Shown: one piece after another, positions 35,949-47,400 of the stretch
How the letters are laid out: each line of letters starts with the position of its first letter
Position numbering within the stretch: the first letter of the stretch is position 1
NCBI GenBank assembly: GCA_903944895.1
Contig: CAJATL010000192.1
Span: forward strand, 1-64,000
Length of the DNA stretch: 64,000 nt
From: an uncultured Bacteroidota bacterium
Lineage (GTDB): Bacteria > Bacteroidota > Bacteroidia > Bacteroidales > 4484-276
Direction: 5' to 3'
Position numbers and translations under genes: made by a program
The notes under the pieces: generated by a model
Database searches by the model: none
What the model saw: only the letters and a program-made list of their open reading frames with translations
What the model was told of the DNA's origin: nothing

Positions 35949-36020
35949 GCCAATGTAGCTCAGGGGTAGAGCACTTCCTTGGTAAGGAAGGGGTCAAGAG
36001 TTCAATTCTCTTCATTGGCT
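35949..36020 (+). tRNA. tRNA-Thr (GGT)
   Basis: The acceptor stem is GCCAATG/CATTGGC, the anticodon loop TTGGTAA (anticodon GGT), with a complete T-arm (AGAGTTCAATTCTCT). It complements the TGT isoacceptor 340 bp upstream. The tuf ATG is 56 bp downstream. Confidence 0.96.
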
Positions 36021-36075
36021 CAAAAAAATAAATAATAACCTTTATCGTAAACACCTATTCAAATAAAAATTAACA

Positions 36076-37263
36076 ATGGCAAAAGAAAAATTTAATCGTT
36101 CCAAACCACACGTAAACATTGGAACAATTGGACACGTTGATCACGGTAAAACAACTTTAACCGCTGCTATCACACTTAATTTGCAAGACAAAGGTCTTGC
36201 AGTATTCAAATCATTCGACTCAATCGATAATGCTCCTGAAGAAAAAGAAAGAGGTATTACGATTAACACAGCACATATCGAATATTCAACTGAAAACAGA
36301 CATTATGCTCACGTTGACTGTCCTGGTCACGCCGACTATGTTAAAAACATGGTAACTGGTGCAGCCCAGATGGACGGAGCTATAATCGTTGTTGCAGCAA
36401 CTGACGGACCAATGCCTCAGACCCGCGAGCACATCCTGCTTGCACGTCAGGTTGGTGTTCCTAAACTTGTAGTTTTCATGAACAAGGTTGACCTTGTTGA
36501 TGATGAAGAATTACTCGAACTTGTTGAAATGGAAATCCGTGACCTTCTGACTTTCTATAAGTTTGATGGTGAAAATACTCCGGTAATCCAGGGCTCAGCA
36601 CTTGGTGCTTTAAATAAAGAACCAAAATGGGTTGAAAAAGTTATGGACCTTATGGAGGCATGCGATACATGGATTCCATTACCTGAACGCGATGAAGAAA
36701 AACCATTCCTGATGCCTGTTGAAGATGTTTTCTCAATCACAGGACGTGGAACCGTTGCTACCGGTAGAATTGAAACCGGTATTATTCACACAGGCGACGC
36801 AGTTGACATCATTGGTATGGGTGCAGAAAAACTGAAATCGGTTGTAACTGGTGTTGAAATGTTCCGCAAGATACTTGATGAAGGCCGTGCCGGTGATAAT
36901 GCTGGTTTACTCCTTAGAGGTGTAGATAAAGAAGCTATCAGCAGAGGTATGGTAATTGCAAAACCAGGCTCAGTAACTCCTCACAAAAACTTCAAAGCTG
37001 AAGTTTATATTCTGAAAAAAGAAGAAGGTGGACGTCACACTCCATTCCACAACAAATATCGCCCACAATTTTACTTCAGAACAACTGACGTAACTGGTGA
37101 GATCTTCCTTCCAGAAGGAATTGAAATGGTAATGCCAGGCGATAACTTAACAATCGAAGTACATTTGCTTGCAGCAATTGCAATGAACAAGAACCTGCGT
37201 TTTGCTATCCGCGAAGGTGGACGTACAGTAGGCGCTGGTCAGGTAACTGAAATTCTTGACTAA
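36076..37263 (+). CDS. tuf: Elongation factor Tu
   Basis: EF-Tu is the GTPase that brings aminoacyl-tRNA to the ribosome. The 395-residue protein has P-loop GHVDHGKT (19-26), effector region [19 protein letters not shown] and GSALGAL, then beta-barrel domains 2 and 3 ending [14 protein letters not shown]. Length is normal. The gene follows four tRNAs and precedes tRNA-Trp-secE-nusG, a conserved bacterial order. No SD is visible before the ATG. Confidence 0.98.
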   Translation: MAKEKFNRSKPHVNIGTIGHVDHGKTTLTAAITLNLQDKGLAVFKSFDSIDNAPEEKERGITINTAHIEYSTENRHYAHVDCPGHADYVKNMVTGAAQMDGAIIVVAATDGPMPQTREHILLARQVGVPKLVVFMNKVDLVDDEELLELVEMEIRDLLTFYKFDGENTPVIQGSALGALNKEPKWVEKVMDLMEACDTWIPLPERDEEKPFLMPVEDVFSITGRGTVATGRIETGIIHTGDAVDIIGMGAEKLKSVVTGVEMFRKILDEGRAGDNAGLLLRGVDKEAISRGMVIAKPGSVTPHKNFKAEVYILKKEEGGRHTPFHNKYRPQFYFRTTDVTGEIFLPEGIEMVMPGDNLTIEVHLLAAIAMNKNLRFAIREGGRTVGAGQVTEILD

Positions 37264-37296
37264 ATTTAATAGGTGTTTGGTTATAGATATGAAGGC

Positions 37297-37322
37297 GTCC
37301 CGGAGTTTGATACTTTCGGGAC
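37297..37322 (+). terminator. Weak hairpin after tuf
   Basis: GTCCCG and CGGGAC form a 6-bp stem around a 14-nt loop, followed by a T-rich run (TCCTTTATTCTTT). It may partly end the tuf transcript or mark processing before tRNA-Trp. Confidence 0.5.
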
Positions 37323-37348
37323 TCCTTTATTCTTTATACATAAAAAAT

Positions 37349-37421
37349 ACGGGTGTAGCTCAACTGGTAGAGTAGCGGTCTCCAAAACCGTTGGTTGTGG
37401 GTTCGATTCCTACCACCCGTG
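37349..37421 (+). tRNA. tRNA-Trp (CCA)
   Basis: The acceptor stem is ACGGGTG/CACCCGT with discriminator G. The anticodon loop CTCCAAA gives CCA, and the T-arm is TGGGTTCGATTCCTA. It lies between tuf and secE, its usual place in bacteria. Confidence 0.96.
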
Positions 37422-37442
37422 CAAAATATTAGACAATTACCA

Positions 37443-37640
37443 ATGGCAAAATTTAAAATAATCGAGTACGCCAAGGAAAGTTATGACGAGCTGTTACATA
37501 AAGTTTCCTGGCCATCATGGACAGATCTGCAGAGTAGTGCAATCGTGGTATCCATTGCTTCCCTGATAATCGCTTTAGTGGTTTATCTGATGGATATTTC
37601 GTTCAGTAGCCTTCTCAAAGGATTTTACTCTTGGTTCTAA
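37443..37640 (+). CDS. secE: Preprotein translocase subunit SecE
   Basis: The 65-residue protein has the conserved amphipathic helix (YAKESYDELLHKVSWPSW) and one membrane helix (SAIVVSIASLIIALVVYLM). It clamps SecY in the SecYEG channel. The start is ATG 37443; a longer frame from 37395 would begin inside tRNA-Trp and is rejected. Length matches one-helix SecE proteins. Confidence 0.95.
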   Translation: MAKFKIIEYAKESYDELLHKVSWPSWTDLQSSAIVVSIASLIIALVVYLMDISFSSLLKGFYSWF

Positions 37641-37700
37641 ATCATGTCTGATATTTGATTTGGATCATAACAATTCAACCAATTAAGGAACCAAAGCGGT

Positions 37701-38243
37701 ATGAGCGAACAGGTAAAGAAATGGTATGTAGTTAGGGCGATCTCCGGCAAGGAAAAGAAGGTAAAGGAATACATCGAAAGCGAGATTAAACGTCTTAACT
37801 TACAAGATTACATTTCACAGGTTCTGATTCCGACGGAGAAAGTTTATCAGGTAAGGAAAGGAAAAAAAATCAGCAAGGAAAGAAATTATTTTCCTGGCTA
37901 TGTCCTTATCGAAGCTACTCTGGTGGGAGAAATACCTCATATTGTGAAAAATGTTCCCGATGTGCTCGGCTTCCTGGGCACTAAAGGCGAGCCCGATCCT
38001 TTGCGGCAATCAGAAGTGAAGCGGATTTTAGGAAAAGTTGATGAACTGGCTGAGCAAGGTGAAGAGGTTAATGTTCCATTTATAGTAGGAGAAACCGTCA
38101 CAGTTACCGATGGACCTTTTAACAGTTTTAGCGGAGTAATCGAAGAGATTAACGAAGAGAAGAAAAAACTGAAGGTCATGGTAAAGATTTTTGGACGGAA
38201 GACCCCGCTGGAATTGGGATTTATGCAGGTTGAAAAGGAGTGA
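37701..38243 (+). CDS. nusG: Transcription antitermination factor NusG
   Basis: The 180-residue protein has the NGN domain ([38 protein letters not shown]) and a C-terminal KOW domain (about 125-180; [36 protein letters not shown]). It binds RNA polymerase and couples it to Rho or the ribosome. Standard position after secE (60 bp) and before rplK (56 bp). Confidence 0.97.
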   Translation: MSEQVKKWYVVRAISGKEKKVKEYIESEIKRLNLQDYISQVLIPTEKVYQVRKGKKISKERNYFPGYVLIEATLVGEIPHIVKNVPDVLGFLGTKGEPDPLRQSEVKRILGKVDELAEQGEEVNVPFIVGETVTVTDGPFNSFSGVIEEINEEKKKLKVMVKIFGRKTPLELGFMQVEKE

Positions 38244-38255
38244 TCAATTATTACA

Positions 38256-38277
38256 GTTCTGGATTGTTTTCCAGAAT
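38256..38277 (+). promoter_or_regulatory. Hairpin in the nusG-rplK gap
   Basis: TTCTGGA and TCCAGAA form a stem (7 bp plus a G-U pair) around a 6-nt loop, 23 bp before rplK. The rplK leader is where L1 represses its operon in other bacteria, but the L1-binding motif is not clearly present. Confidence 0.4.
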
Positions 38278-38299
38278 TAAATCTTAAGTAAAACTTAAA

Positions 38300-38746
38300 A
38301 TGGCAAAAGAAGTTAGCGGATTAATCAAACTGCAAATTAAAGGAGGAGCTGCAAATCCATCTCCACCAGTAGGGCCTGCATTAGGCTCGAAAGGTGTGAA
38401 TATCATGGAGTTTTGCAAGCAGTTTAATGGTCGTACACAGGAATTGGCTGGAAAAATCCTACCTGTGATCATTACTGTTTACAAAGACAAATCCTTTGAT
38501 TTCATTATAAAAGCACCGCCAGTTGCTATTCAGCTGTTAGAGGCAACCAAGCAAAAAAAAGGGTCTGCCGAGCCAAACCGTAAAAAAATAGCTGTCGTTA
38601 CCGAAGAACAGGTAAAGGAAATTGCTGAAAACAAGATGAAAGACTTGAATTGCTTTACCATCGAAAGTGCGATGAGCATGGTAGCTGGTACAGCAAGAAG
38701 CATGGGGATTACGGTTAAGGGAGACACTAAAATTGCTATTAATTAA
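38300..38746 (+). CDS. rplK: 50S ribosomal protein L11
   Basis: The 148-residue protein has the L11 N-terminal domain ([36 protein letters not shown]) and a C-terminal rRNA-binding domain ([19 protein letters not shown]). It forms the base of the L12 stalk at the GTPase centre. First of rplK-rplA-rplJ-rplL. Length is normal; no SD. Confidence 0.98.
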   Translation: MAKEVSGLIKLQIKGGAANPSPPVGPALGSKGVNIMEFCKQFNGRTQELAGKILPVIITVYKDKSFDFIIKAPPVAIQLLEATKQKKGSAEPNRKKIAVVTEEQVKEIAENKMKDLNCFTIESAMSMVAGTARSMGITVKGDTKIAIN

Positions 38747-38792
38747 CAGCAGTTCGATTAGCATTTAATAATCTAAAAACAGGATTCGCAAA

Positions 38793-39488
38793 ATGGGAAC
38801 ACTGACTAGAAAACGAAAAGAAGCTTTAGCTAAATTCGATAAAAATGCTACCTATGCTCTGGCGGATGCGATACAAGTTGTAAAAAACATAACGCATACA
38901 AAATTTGATGCTTCTGTTGATCTGGATGTTCGCCTTGGGGTTGACCCAAGAAAAGCAAACCAGATGGTGAGGGGTTCAGTAACCCTTCCGCACGGAAGTG
39001 GAAAAACAGTAAGAGTATTGGTGCTTTGTACACCTGACAAGGAGGAAGAAGCAAAAGCTGCAGGAGCCGACTTCGTTGGCCTGGACGATTATATCACCCA
39101 GATCAAAGGAGGTTGGACAGATTTCGATGTTGTAATTACAACCCCAAGCGTTATGCCCAAAGTTGGTCCACTTGGTAGAATTTTAGGCCCCAGAGGCCTG
39201 ATGCCAAACCCAAAAACAGGCACCGTAACCATGGAAGTCGAAAAGGCCGTAAAAGAGGTAAAAGCTGGTAAAATCGACTTCAAAGTTGATAAAACAGGTA
39301 TTATCCATGCATCAGTTGCTAAAGTTTCGTTTGATAACCGAATGGTCCTTGACAATGCCAAGGAATTAATCCAGACCATTATCAAACTGAAACCATCATC
39401 AGCAAAGGGTACCTATGTAAAAAGCATCTTTATGTCGAGCACAATGAGTTTCGGCGTTCAGATCGATCCAAAATCAGTAAGTTTATAA
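38793..39488 (+). CDS. rplA: 50S ribosomal protein L1
   Basis: The 231-residue protein has the L1 signatures [55 protein letters not shown] and [20 protein letters not shown]. It forms the L1 stalk for exit-site tRNA release and represses its operon in other bacteria. It lies 46 bp after rplK and 25 bp before rplJ. Length is normal. Confidence 0.98.
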   Translation: MGTLTRKRKEALAKFDKNATYALADAIQVVKNITHTKFDASVDLDVRLGVDPRKANQMVRGSVTLPHGSGKTVRVLVLCTPDKEEEAKAAGADFVGLDDYITQIKGGWTDFDVVITTPSVMPKVGPLGRILGPRGLMPNPKTGTVTMEVEKAVKEVKAGKIDFKVDKTGIIHASVAKVSFDNRMVLDNAKELIQTIIKLKPSSAKGTYVKSIFMSSTMSFGVQIDPKSVSL

Positions 39489-39513
39489 TATCAGGTTAAA
39501 AGGAGAGCACACA

Positions 39514-40041
39514 ATGACCAGAGCAGAAAAGACTAAAATTATCGAGTCACTTTCGCAGCAACTCAACGCGGCTTCTAATTTCTACCTGACAGACATTGCT
39601 GATCTTACGGTAGAGAGAACAAGCGAGTTGCGCAGACTTTGCTTCAGAAAAGAAGTACAACTTAAAGTTGTTAAGAACACATTGCTTCACAAAGCAATGG
39701 AAAGATCAAATAAGGACCTTGCAGGGCTTTACGAAACCCTTAATGGTTCAACTTCAATAATGTTTACCGAAACCGGAAACGTTCCTGCTAAATTAATTCA
39801 GGAATACAGGAAAAAATTCAAGAGTGAAAAACCGATCCTTAAAGGAGCTTATGTAGCAGAATCTACATACGTTGGCGAAGATCAACTTGAAGCTTTGGCA
39901 AACATTAAAACAAAGAACGAAGTTATTGGCGAAATCCTTGGCCTCCTTCAATCACCAGCTAAAAATGTTATTGGTGCATTGCAATCCGGCGGTCAGAAAC
40001 TTTCTGGTATTCTCAAAACATTATCAGAAAAAGAAGCCTAA
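39514..40041 (+). CDS. rplJ: 50S ribosomal protein L10
   Basis: The 175-residue protein has the N-terminal L10 domain (AEKTKIIESLSQQLNAASNFYLTD-type, LRRLCFRKEVQLKVVKNTLL) and the C-terminal helix that binds L12 dimers (GEILGLLQSPAKNVIGALQS). A good SD, AGGAG (39501-39505), lies 8 nt before the ATG. The gap to rplA is only 25 bp, so the long L10-binding leader of enterobacteria is missing. Confidence 0.97.
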   Translation: MTRAEKTKIIESLSQQLNAASNFYLTDIADLTVERTSELRRLCFRKEVQLKVVKNTLLHKAMERSNKDLAGLYETLNGSTSIMFTETGNVPAKLIQEYRKKFKSEKPILKGAYVAESTYVGEDQLEALANIKTKNEVIGEILGLLQSPAKNVIGALQSGGQKLSGILKTLSEKEA

Positions 40042-40111
40042 ACTTCACAACAAATCAAACAAATTAATTTTTTCTATTTTAGAATTTTAACTTTATAAAA
40101 CATATCATAAG

Positions 40112-40483
40112 ATGGCAGATTTAAAAGCTTTTGCAGAACAGTTAGTTAGTCTGACAGTAAAAGAAGTTAACGAACTTGCTAAGATTTTGAAAGACGATTA
40201 CGGTATCGAACCAGCAGCAGCAGCAGTAGTTGCAGGCCCTGCAGTAGCAGCCGAAGTTGTCGAGGAAGAACAGACAGCATTTGACGTTATCATTAAAGCA
40301 GCAGGCCAGTCGAAATTGGCAGTTGTAAAACTCGTTAAAGAATTAACCAGCCTTGGCCTCAAAGAAGCTAAAGAATTAGTTGATTCCGCACCTAAAGCTA
40401 TTAAAGAAGGTGTATCAAGAGACGAAGCTGAAGCACTGAAGAAACAACTCGAAGAAGTCGGTGCAGAGGTTGAGGTGAAATAG
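40112..40483 (+). CDS. rplL: 50S ribosomal protein L7/L12
   Basis: The 123-residue acidic protein has the dimerising N-terminal domain ([20 protein letters not shown]), an Ala/Val/Pro hinge ([16 protein letters not shown]) and the factor-binding C-terminal domain ([33 protein letters not shown]). It forms the mobile stalk that recruits translational GTPases. A long hairpin follows before rpoB. Length is normal. Confidence 0.98.
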   Translation: MADLKAFAEQLVSLTVKEVNELAKILKDDYGIEPAAAAVVAGPAVAAEVVEEEQTAFDVIIKAAGQSKLAVVKLVKELTSLGLKEAKELVDSAPKAIKEGVSRDEAEALKKQLEEVGAEVEVK

Positions 40484-40503
40484 CTATCACAGGCTCTAAT
40501 CTT

Positions 40504-40552
40504 AAGAAATATAGACTGCTATCGGCCATGCCGGATAGAGTCTATATTTCTT
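40504..40552 (+). promoter_or_regulatory. Long near-perfect hairpin between rplL and rpoB
   Basis: AAGAAATATAGACT pairs perfectly (14 bp) with AGTCTATATTTCTT. Inside, CTATC pairs with GATAG and GGC with GCC around a 3-nt loop, with single-base bulges, giving about 22 bp in all. No U-run follows. The position matches the rplL-rpoB processing and attenuation region of E. coli; an RNase III-type site or attenuator is likely. Confidence 0.75.
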
Positions 40553-40612
40553 GTATTATAGACTTTTGTATTCTTGATTTCATAATTATTTCACAATCAA
40601 AATCATACAACA

Positions 40613-43600
40613 TTGGCCAAGGAAATAAATGAAAGAATAAGTTTTTCGAAAACGAAAATTAAATCAACTTATCCTGACTTTCTAGACATTCAGATTAAAT
40701 CGTTTCAGGATTTTTTCCAATTGGAAACTAACCCCGAAAATCGCCAAAACGAAGGACTTTACAAAGTTTTTAGCGAGAATTTTCCAATTACGGATGCACG
40801 AAATAATTTCGTTCTCGAATTTTTGGATTATTTTATCGACCCTCCCAGGTACTCCATCGAAGAGTGCATCGAGCGAGGGCTTTCTTACAGTGTTCCTCTT
40901 AAAGCTAAATTAAAGCTTTATTGTACCGACCCGGAACACGAAGACTTCGAAACCATCATTCAGGACGTGTATCTTGGCCAGATTCCCTACATGACGCCGA
41001 AAGGAACATTCGTCATTAACGGAGCCGAGCGCGTAGTGGTTTCTCAACTCCACCGCTCACCCGGTGTTTTCTTCGGGACAAGTTTTCATGCCAACGGACA
41101 GCAACTGTTCTCGGCACGAATTATCCCGTTTAAAGGATCATGGATGGAGTTTACCACCGATATTAATAGTGTGATGTATGCGTACATCGACCGGAAAAAG
41201 AAATTACCGGTAACTACGCTGCTTCGTGCTATTGGTTTTGAAAGTGATAAAGATATTCTTGAGATTTTCAATTTAGCTCAGGAAATTAAGGCTACTAAAG
41301 CCAATCTTAAAAAACTTTTGGGCAGAAGGCTTGCTGCACGTGTTGTTCGCTCATGGATAGAGGATTTTGTTGATGAAGATACAGGTGAAGTCGTTTCAAT
41401 CGAACGTACCGAAGTAATCATCGATCGCGAAACAATCCTCGAGGCCGACCATATTGAGCAGATTTCCGATTCAGGCGTGGATACCATTCTGGTTCACAAA
41501 GATGAAACCGATGGAATTGATTATTCTATCATTTTCAACACGCTTCAAAAAGATACGACCAATACCGAAAAAGAAGCCGTCGAATTTATTTACCGCCAGT
41601 TAAGAAATGCCGAACCTCCTGATGAAGAAACAGCAAGAGGCATTATCGAAAAGCTTTTCTTTTCTGACAAACGTTACGACCTTGGCGATGTAGGCCGTTA
41701 CCGGATCAACAAAAAACTTGATCTGAATGTGCCCATGGAAACCAAGGTTCTCACCAAAGAAGATATTATTTCGATTATCAAATACCTGATCGAAATGGTA
41801 AATTCGAAACGTGAAATTGATGATATTGACCACTTGAGTAATCGCCGCGTTCGTACAGTCGGCGAACAATTATATGCTCAGTTTGGGGTTGGTCTTGCCC
41901 GTATGTCGCGCACTATCCGTGAAAGGATGAATGTTCGCGATAACGAGGTTTTCACACCAACCGATCTGATTAATGCAAAAACTTTATCCTCGGTAATTAA
42001 TTCCTTCTTTGGAACAAACCAGTTGTCCCAGTTTATGGATCAAACCAACCCCCTCTCGGAACTTACCCACAAACGCAGGGTATCCGCATTGGGACCAGGA
42101 GGTTTATCACGTGAACGTGCCGGCTTTGAGGTTCGCGACGTGCATTACACCCACTACGGTAGGTTGTGCACCATTGAAACTCCTGAAGGTCCTAATATTG
42201 GTTTGATTTCGTCGCTATGTGTTTTTGCTACCATTAATAAACTCGGATTTATCGAAACTCCCTACAAACGCGTAGTTGAAGGTAGAGTTATGCTCGAGGA
42301 AAATCCGATTTACCTGAGTGCCGAAGAAGAAGAAAATAAAATCATTGCTCAGGCAAATTCGCTACTCAATGCCGACGGCACATTTACCAATGATAAAGTA
42401 AAGGTAAGGTTTCAGGCTGATTATCCGATTGAAGAAAAAACAAGAGTCGACTTCATCGATATGGCGCCTAACCAGATTGCCTCCATTGCTGCATCATTAA
42501 TCCCGTTTCTCGAGCATGATGATGCAAACCGTGCTTTGATGGGGTCGAACATGATGCGTCAGGCGGTGCCGCTCCTTAACCCGGAAGCGCCGATTGTTGG
42601 AACTGGTATTGAAGGTCCGGTTGCAAAAGATTCGCGTGTTTTACTCGAATCAGAAGGCGACGGTATTGTTGAATACGTTGATGCCAACGAAATTATAATC
42701 CGTTACTCGCGGATGGAAGAAGAAAAACTTGTCAGCTTTGATGAGGACGTTAAAAGCTATTATCTTACAAAATTTGCCCGCACCAACCAAAATACTTCGG
42801 TAAATCTTCGGCCTATTGTTAAAAAAGGCCAAAAGGTTAAAAAAGGCCAGGTACTTTGCGAAGGATATGGAACACAAGGCGGTGAACTTGCTTTGGGTCG
42901 TAACCTGATGGTAGCTTTCATGCCGTGGAAAGGTTATAACTTTGAAGATGCTATTGTAATTTCTGAAAGAGTTGTTAAAGAAGATGTGTTTACCTCGGTA
43001 CACATCGAAGAATTTGCGCTCGAAGTGCGCGACACCAAACGCGGAGTAGAAGAGCTTACCAACGATATTCCTAATGTTTCAGCCGAAGCAACCAAGGATC
43101 TCGACGAAAATGGTTTGATCAGAATTGGTGCAGAAGTTAGCGAAGGTGATATCCTGATTGGAAAAATTACTCCAAAAGGAGAATCTGATCCAACACCTGA
43201 AGAAAAACTTCTGAGAGCAATTTTTGGCGACAAAGCCGGTGATGTTAAAGACGCATCACTTAAAGCACCTCCTTCGATGCGTGGCGTTGTAATCGATAAA
43301 AAACTTTTCTCACGTGTAATTAAAGACAAAAAGGCCAAGGTTAAAGAAAAAGATTTAATTACCGATCTGGAGAAAGATTATCATAAAGAAATAAATATTC
43401 TTAAAAACAAATTGGTTGATAAGCTGATGATTTTGGTCAGTGGTAAAGTATCACAAGGCGTTTATAATAATTTCAAGGAAGAACTATTACCAAAGAAAAC
43501 CAAGTTTACCCAGAAAATGCTCTTGGGACTTGAGTATTTAATGGTGAATCCCAACAAATGGACCACTGATAAAGAGAAAAATGAACTTATCTCGCAGTTG

Positions 43601-44419
43601 ATCAACAACTATGTGATTAAACACAAAGAGATTCTCGGAATTTTCAACCGCAAGAAATTTGTAGCCACCGTTGGAGATGATCTCCCCAATGGTATTGTTA
43701 AAATGGCGAAGGTTTTTGTTGCAAAAAAACGGAAGCTCAAAGTTGGGGATAAAATGGCCGGTCGCCACGGAAATAAAGGTATTGTTGCACGTATCGTCCG
43801 TGAGGAAGATATGCCGTTCCTCGAAGATGGAACACCTGTTGACATCGTGTTGAACCCACTTGGTGTACCTTCACGTATGAACCTTGGTCAGATTTACGAA
43901 ACCGTTTTAGGCTGGGCTGGAAAAAAACTTGGTTTGAAGTTTGCCACACCGATTTTCGACGGAGCTGAAGTTGATCAGATCAACGAATACCTTGTTAAAG
44001 CAGGCTTGCCAGAGAATGGAAAAGTGTATCTCTACGACGGCGGAACCGGTGAAAGATTCCACCAGACTGCAACTGTTGGCTATATCTACATTTTGAAGCT
44101 TCACCACATGGTTGACGACAAAATGCACGCCCGTTCAATCGGACCTTACTCTCTCATTACGCAACAACCACTTGGCGGTAAAGCCCAGTTCGGGGGTCAG
44201 CGTTTTGGGGAAATGGAAGTCTGGGCTCTCGAAGCATTTGGAGCAGCCAACATTTTACAGGAAATTCTTACCGTAAAATCTGACGATGTTATCGGACGCG
44301 CAAAAGCTTATGAAACCATCGTTAAGGGTGATAATATGCCAAAACCAGGCATACCGGAATCATTCAATGTTCTCATCCACGAATTACGTGGTCTTGGCCT
44401 TAACATAACATTTGATTAA
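40613..44419 (+). CDS. rpoB: RNA polymerase beta subunit
   Basis: The 1,268-residue beta subunit forms half of the RNA polymerase active-site cleft. Marks include the N-terminal [19 protein letters not shown]-type segment, the rifampicin region ([40 protein letters not shown]), [17 protein letters not shown] and the C-terminal [18 protein letters not shown]. The start is TTG, giving (M)[10 protein letters not shown], which aligns with known Bacteroidota N-termini; no in-frame ATG fits. It lies 129 bp after rplL and 63 bp before rpoC. Confidence 0.97.
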   Translation: MAKEINERISFSKTKIKSTYPDFLDIQIKSFQDFFQLETNPENRQNEGLYKVFSENFPITDARNNFVLEFLDYFIDPPRYSIEECIERGLSYSVPLKAKLKLYCTDPEHEDFETIIQDVYLGQIPYMTPKGTFVINGAERVVVSQLHRSPGVFFGTSFHANGQQLFSARIIPFKGSWMEFTTDINSVMYAYIDRKKKLPVTTLLRAIGFESDKDILEIFNLAQEIKATKANLKKLLGRRLAARVVRSWIEDFVDEDTGEVVSIERTEVIIDRETILEADHIEQISDSGVDTILVHKDETDGIDYSIIFNTLQKDTTNTEKEAVEFIYRQLRNAEPPDEETARGIIEKLFFSDKRYDLGDVGRYRINKKLDLNVPMETKVLTKEDIISIIKYLIEMVNSKREIDDIDHLSNRRVRTVGEQLYAQFGVGLARMSRTIRERMNVRDNEVFTPTDLINAKTLSSVINSFFGTNQLSQFMDQTNPLSELTHKRRVSALGPGGLSRERAGFEVRDVHYTHYGRLCTIETPEGPNIGLISSLCVFATINKLGFIETPYKRVVEGRVMLEENPIYLSAEEEENKIIAQANSLLNADGTFTNDKVKVRFQADYPIEEKTRVDFIDMAPNQIASIAASLIPFLEHDDANRALMGSNMMRQAVPLLNPEAPIVGTGIEGPVAKDSRVLLESEGDGIVEYVDANEIIIRYSRMEEEKLVSFDEDVKSYYLTKFARTNQNTSVNLRPIVKKGQKVKKGQVLCEGYGTQGGELALGRNLMVAFMPWKGYNFEDAIVISERVVKEDVFTSVHIEEFALEVRDTKRGVEELTNDIPNVSAEATKDLDENGLIRIGAEVSEGDILIGKITPKGESDPTPEEKLLRAIFGDKAGDVKDASLKAPPSMRGVVIDKKLFSRVIKDKKAKVKEKDLITDLEKDYHKEINILKNKLVDKLMILVSGKVSQGVYNNFKEELLPKKTKFTQKMLLGLEYLMVNPNKWTTDKEKNELISQLINNYVIKHKEILGIFNRKKFVATVGDDLPNGIVKMAKVFVAKKRKLKVGDKMAGRHGNKGIVARIVREEDMPFLEDGTPVDIVLNPLGVPSRMNLGQIYETVLGWAGKKLGLKFATPIFDGAEVDQINEYLVKAGLPENGKVYLYDGGTGERFHQTATVGYIYILKLHHMVDDKMHARSIGPYSLITQQPLGGKAQFGGQRFGEMEVWALEAFGAANILQEILTVKSDDVIGRAKAYETIVKGDNMPKPGIPESFNVLIHELRGLGLNITFD

Positions 44420-44482
44420 TGGAAAATAAAGGCTTCAGTTCTTCTTTTTATATTATTGAAAATAAATTAAACAAATCCCATA

Positions 44483-47400
44483 ATGGCTTTTAGAAAAGAA
44501 AATACTATTGTAAAGACTGAGTTCGATCAAATTACTATTAGCCTTGCGTCGCCCGAAACTATTCTCGAAAGGTCGTACGGTGAAGTTTTAAAGCCCGAAA
44601 CCATCAACTACAGGACCTATAAACCTGAAAGAGATGGCTTGTTTTGTGAAAGAATTTTCGGGCCGGTAAAAGATTGGGAATGTCATTGCGGTAAATACAA
44701 GCGTATCCGTTATAAAGGAATTGTTTGCGATAGGTGCGGTGTTGAAGTAACCGAGAAAAAAGTACGTCGCGAAAGAACCGGCCATATTCAATTGGTAGTT
44801 CCTGTTGCACATATCTGGTTTTTCAGGTCACTGCCCAATAAAATTGGTGCCTTGCTGGGATTACAAACCAAAAAGCTCGATAGTATTATTTACTACGAGC
44901 GCTATGTTGTAATTAACCCGGGTATTAAAGGTGCAGATGGTTTAAAATATCTCGATTTTCTTACAGAAGAAGAATATTTCGAGATTATGGAAACCATGGC
45001 TCCCGAAAATCAGTACCTCGACGACACCGATCCAAACAAGTTTATCGCAAAGATGGGTGCAGAAGCCCTGCACGACCTCCTTGCCCGATTAGACCTTGAC
45101 GAACATTCGTACGACCTGCGGCATAAAGCACATACCGAAACTTCACAACAACGTAAACAGGACGCTTTGAAACGTCTTCAGGTTGTTGAAGCATTCCGGG
45201 ATGCCAAAACCCGTATTGAAAATCGTCCGGAATGGATGATCGTAAAAGTTGTTCCGGTTATCCCACCCGAATTAAGACCGTTGGTTCCGCTTGATGGTGG
45301 CCGTTTTGCTACCTCCGACCTCAACGACCTTTACCGCAGGGTAATTATCCGCAACAATCGTTTAAAAAGACTTATCGAAATTAAAGCTCCTGATGTAATT
45401 ATGCGTAACGAAAAACGCATGCTCCAGGAAGCTGTTGACTCACTTTTTGATAATTCCAGAAAAGCAAATGCCGTTAAAACCGAATCAAACAGGGCTTTAA
45501 AATCCCTCAGCGACAGTTTAAAAGGCAAACAAGGACGTTTCCGTCAGAACCTGCTCGGTAAACGTGTTGACTACTCTGGCCGTTCGGTTATTGTTGTTGG
45601 TCCTGAGCTTAAACTTAGCGAGTGCGGATTACCTAAAGAAATGGCTTCGGAACTTTTCAAGCCTTTCATTATTCGCAAGATGCTCGAAAGAGGTATTGTT
45701 AAAACCGTTAAGTCAGCCAAGAAAATTGTTGACCGTAAAGACCCGGTAGTTTGGGATATCCTCGAAAGCATTTTAAAAGGTCACCCGGTTTTGTTAAACC
45801 GTGCTCCTACCCTTCACCGTTTGGGTATTCAATCGTTTCAGCCAAAACTTATCGAAGGAAAAGCCATTCAGTTGCACCCTCTCGTTTGTACGGCTTTTAA
45901 CGCCGACTTCGACGGTGACCAGATGGCTGTTCACGTTCCGCTTGGTAATGCTGCCATTCTCGAGGCTCAAATCCTTATGATGGCTTCGCATAATATTCTA
46001 AATCCTGCCAATGGCGCACCAATTGCCGTTCCTTCACAGGACATGGTACTTGGCCTTTATTATATTACCAAAGCCAGGAAAAATGTACCCGAACACGAAG
46101 TCAAAGGCGAAGGTTTCAGGTTTTATTCACCTGAAGAAGTGATTATCGCCTATAATGAAAAAAAGGTTGATCTTCATGCGATAATTTTTGTAAGGCTCGA
46201 AGTTGAAGAAGATGGCATAATCAAGAAAAAAATGATTGAAACCACCGTTGGAAGAATTCTTTTCAACCAGGTAGTGCCACCTCAATACAGCTACATCAAT
46301 CAATTGCTGACCAAAAAAGCGCTTCGTGATATTATCGGTGATGTTTTGAAGAAAACCGATACTGCAACTACTGCAAAATTCCTCGACGATATTAAAAACT
46401 TAGGTTTTACGATGGCGTTCAGAGGAGGCTTGTCCTTTAATCTAGGTGATGTAATTGTTCCCGTAATTAAAGAAAGTCTTATTGCAAAAGCCAACGAAGA
46501 AGTTGAAGAAGTTCTTGCCAACTATAACATGGGTTTCATCACCAACAACGAACGTTATAACCAGATTATCGACATCTGGACCCACACCAACTCGCATCTT
46601 ACCCATAGTTTGATGGATCAGCTATCAAAAGATAAACAGGGATTCAACCCGGTTTACATGATGCTCGATTCAGGTGCCCGTGGTAGTAAAGAACAAATTC
46701 GTCAGCTTTCAGGTATGCGTGGTTTGATGGCAAAACCTCAAAAATCCGGCGCTACCGGTGGTGAGATTATCGAAAATCCAATTTTATCGAACTTTAAAGA
46801 GGGTCTTTCGGTACTCGAATATTTTATCTCAACGCACGGTGCCCGTAAAGGTCTCGCCGATACAGCCCTTAAAACTGCTGATGCCGGTTACCTTACACGA
46901 CGTCTTGTTGACGTGTCACAGGATGTGATTATTTCGGAATGGGACTGCGGTACTTTGAGAGGTTTAACAACTTCGGCATTAAAGAAAAACGAAGAAACCG
47001 TCGAAACACTTTACGACAGGATTCTTGGCCGTACAACCGTTCATGATATTTATCATCCGCAAACCGGCGAATTAATTATTGGTGCCGGAGAAGAACTTAC
47101 CGAAGAAATTTCCAGACTCATCGAAGATTCACCCATCGAAGCAATCGACATTCGTTCGGTGTTAACCTGTGAATCGAGATATGGCGTTTGCGCCAAATGT
47201 TACGGGCGTAATCTGGCCACCGGAAAAATGGTTCAAAAAGGTGAAGCAGTAGGAGTAATCGCTGCCCAATCAATTGGTGAACCAGGAACACAGCTTACAC
47301 TGCGTACATTCCACGTGGGTGGTGTGGCCGGAGGCAATATTTCGTCACAATCCAAAATCGAAGCCAAATATGATGGCGTCATCCAAATTGATGAACTTCG

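Noticed and set aside
37395-37640. Longer SecE start at 37395
   Set aside because: It begins inside tRNA-Trp and adds residues not found in SecE; ATG 37443 fits the family.
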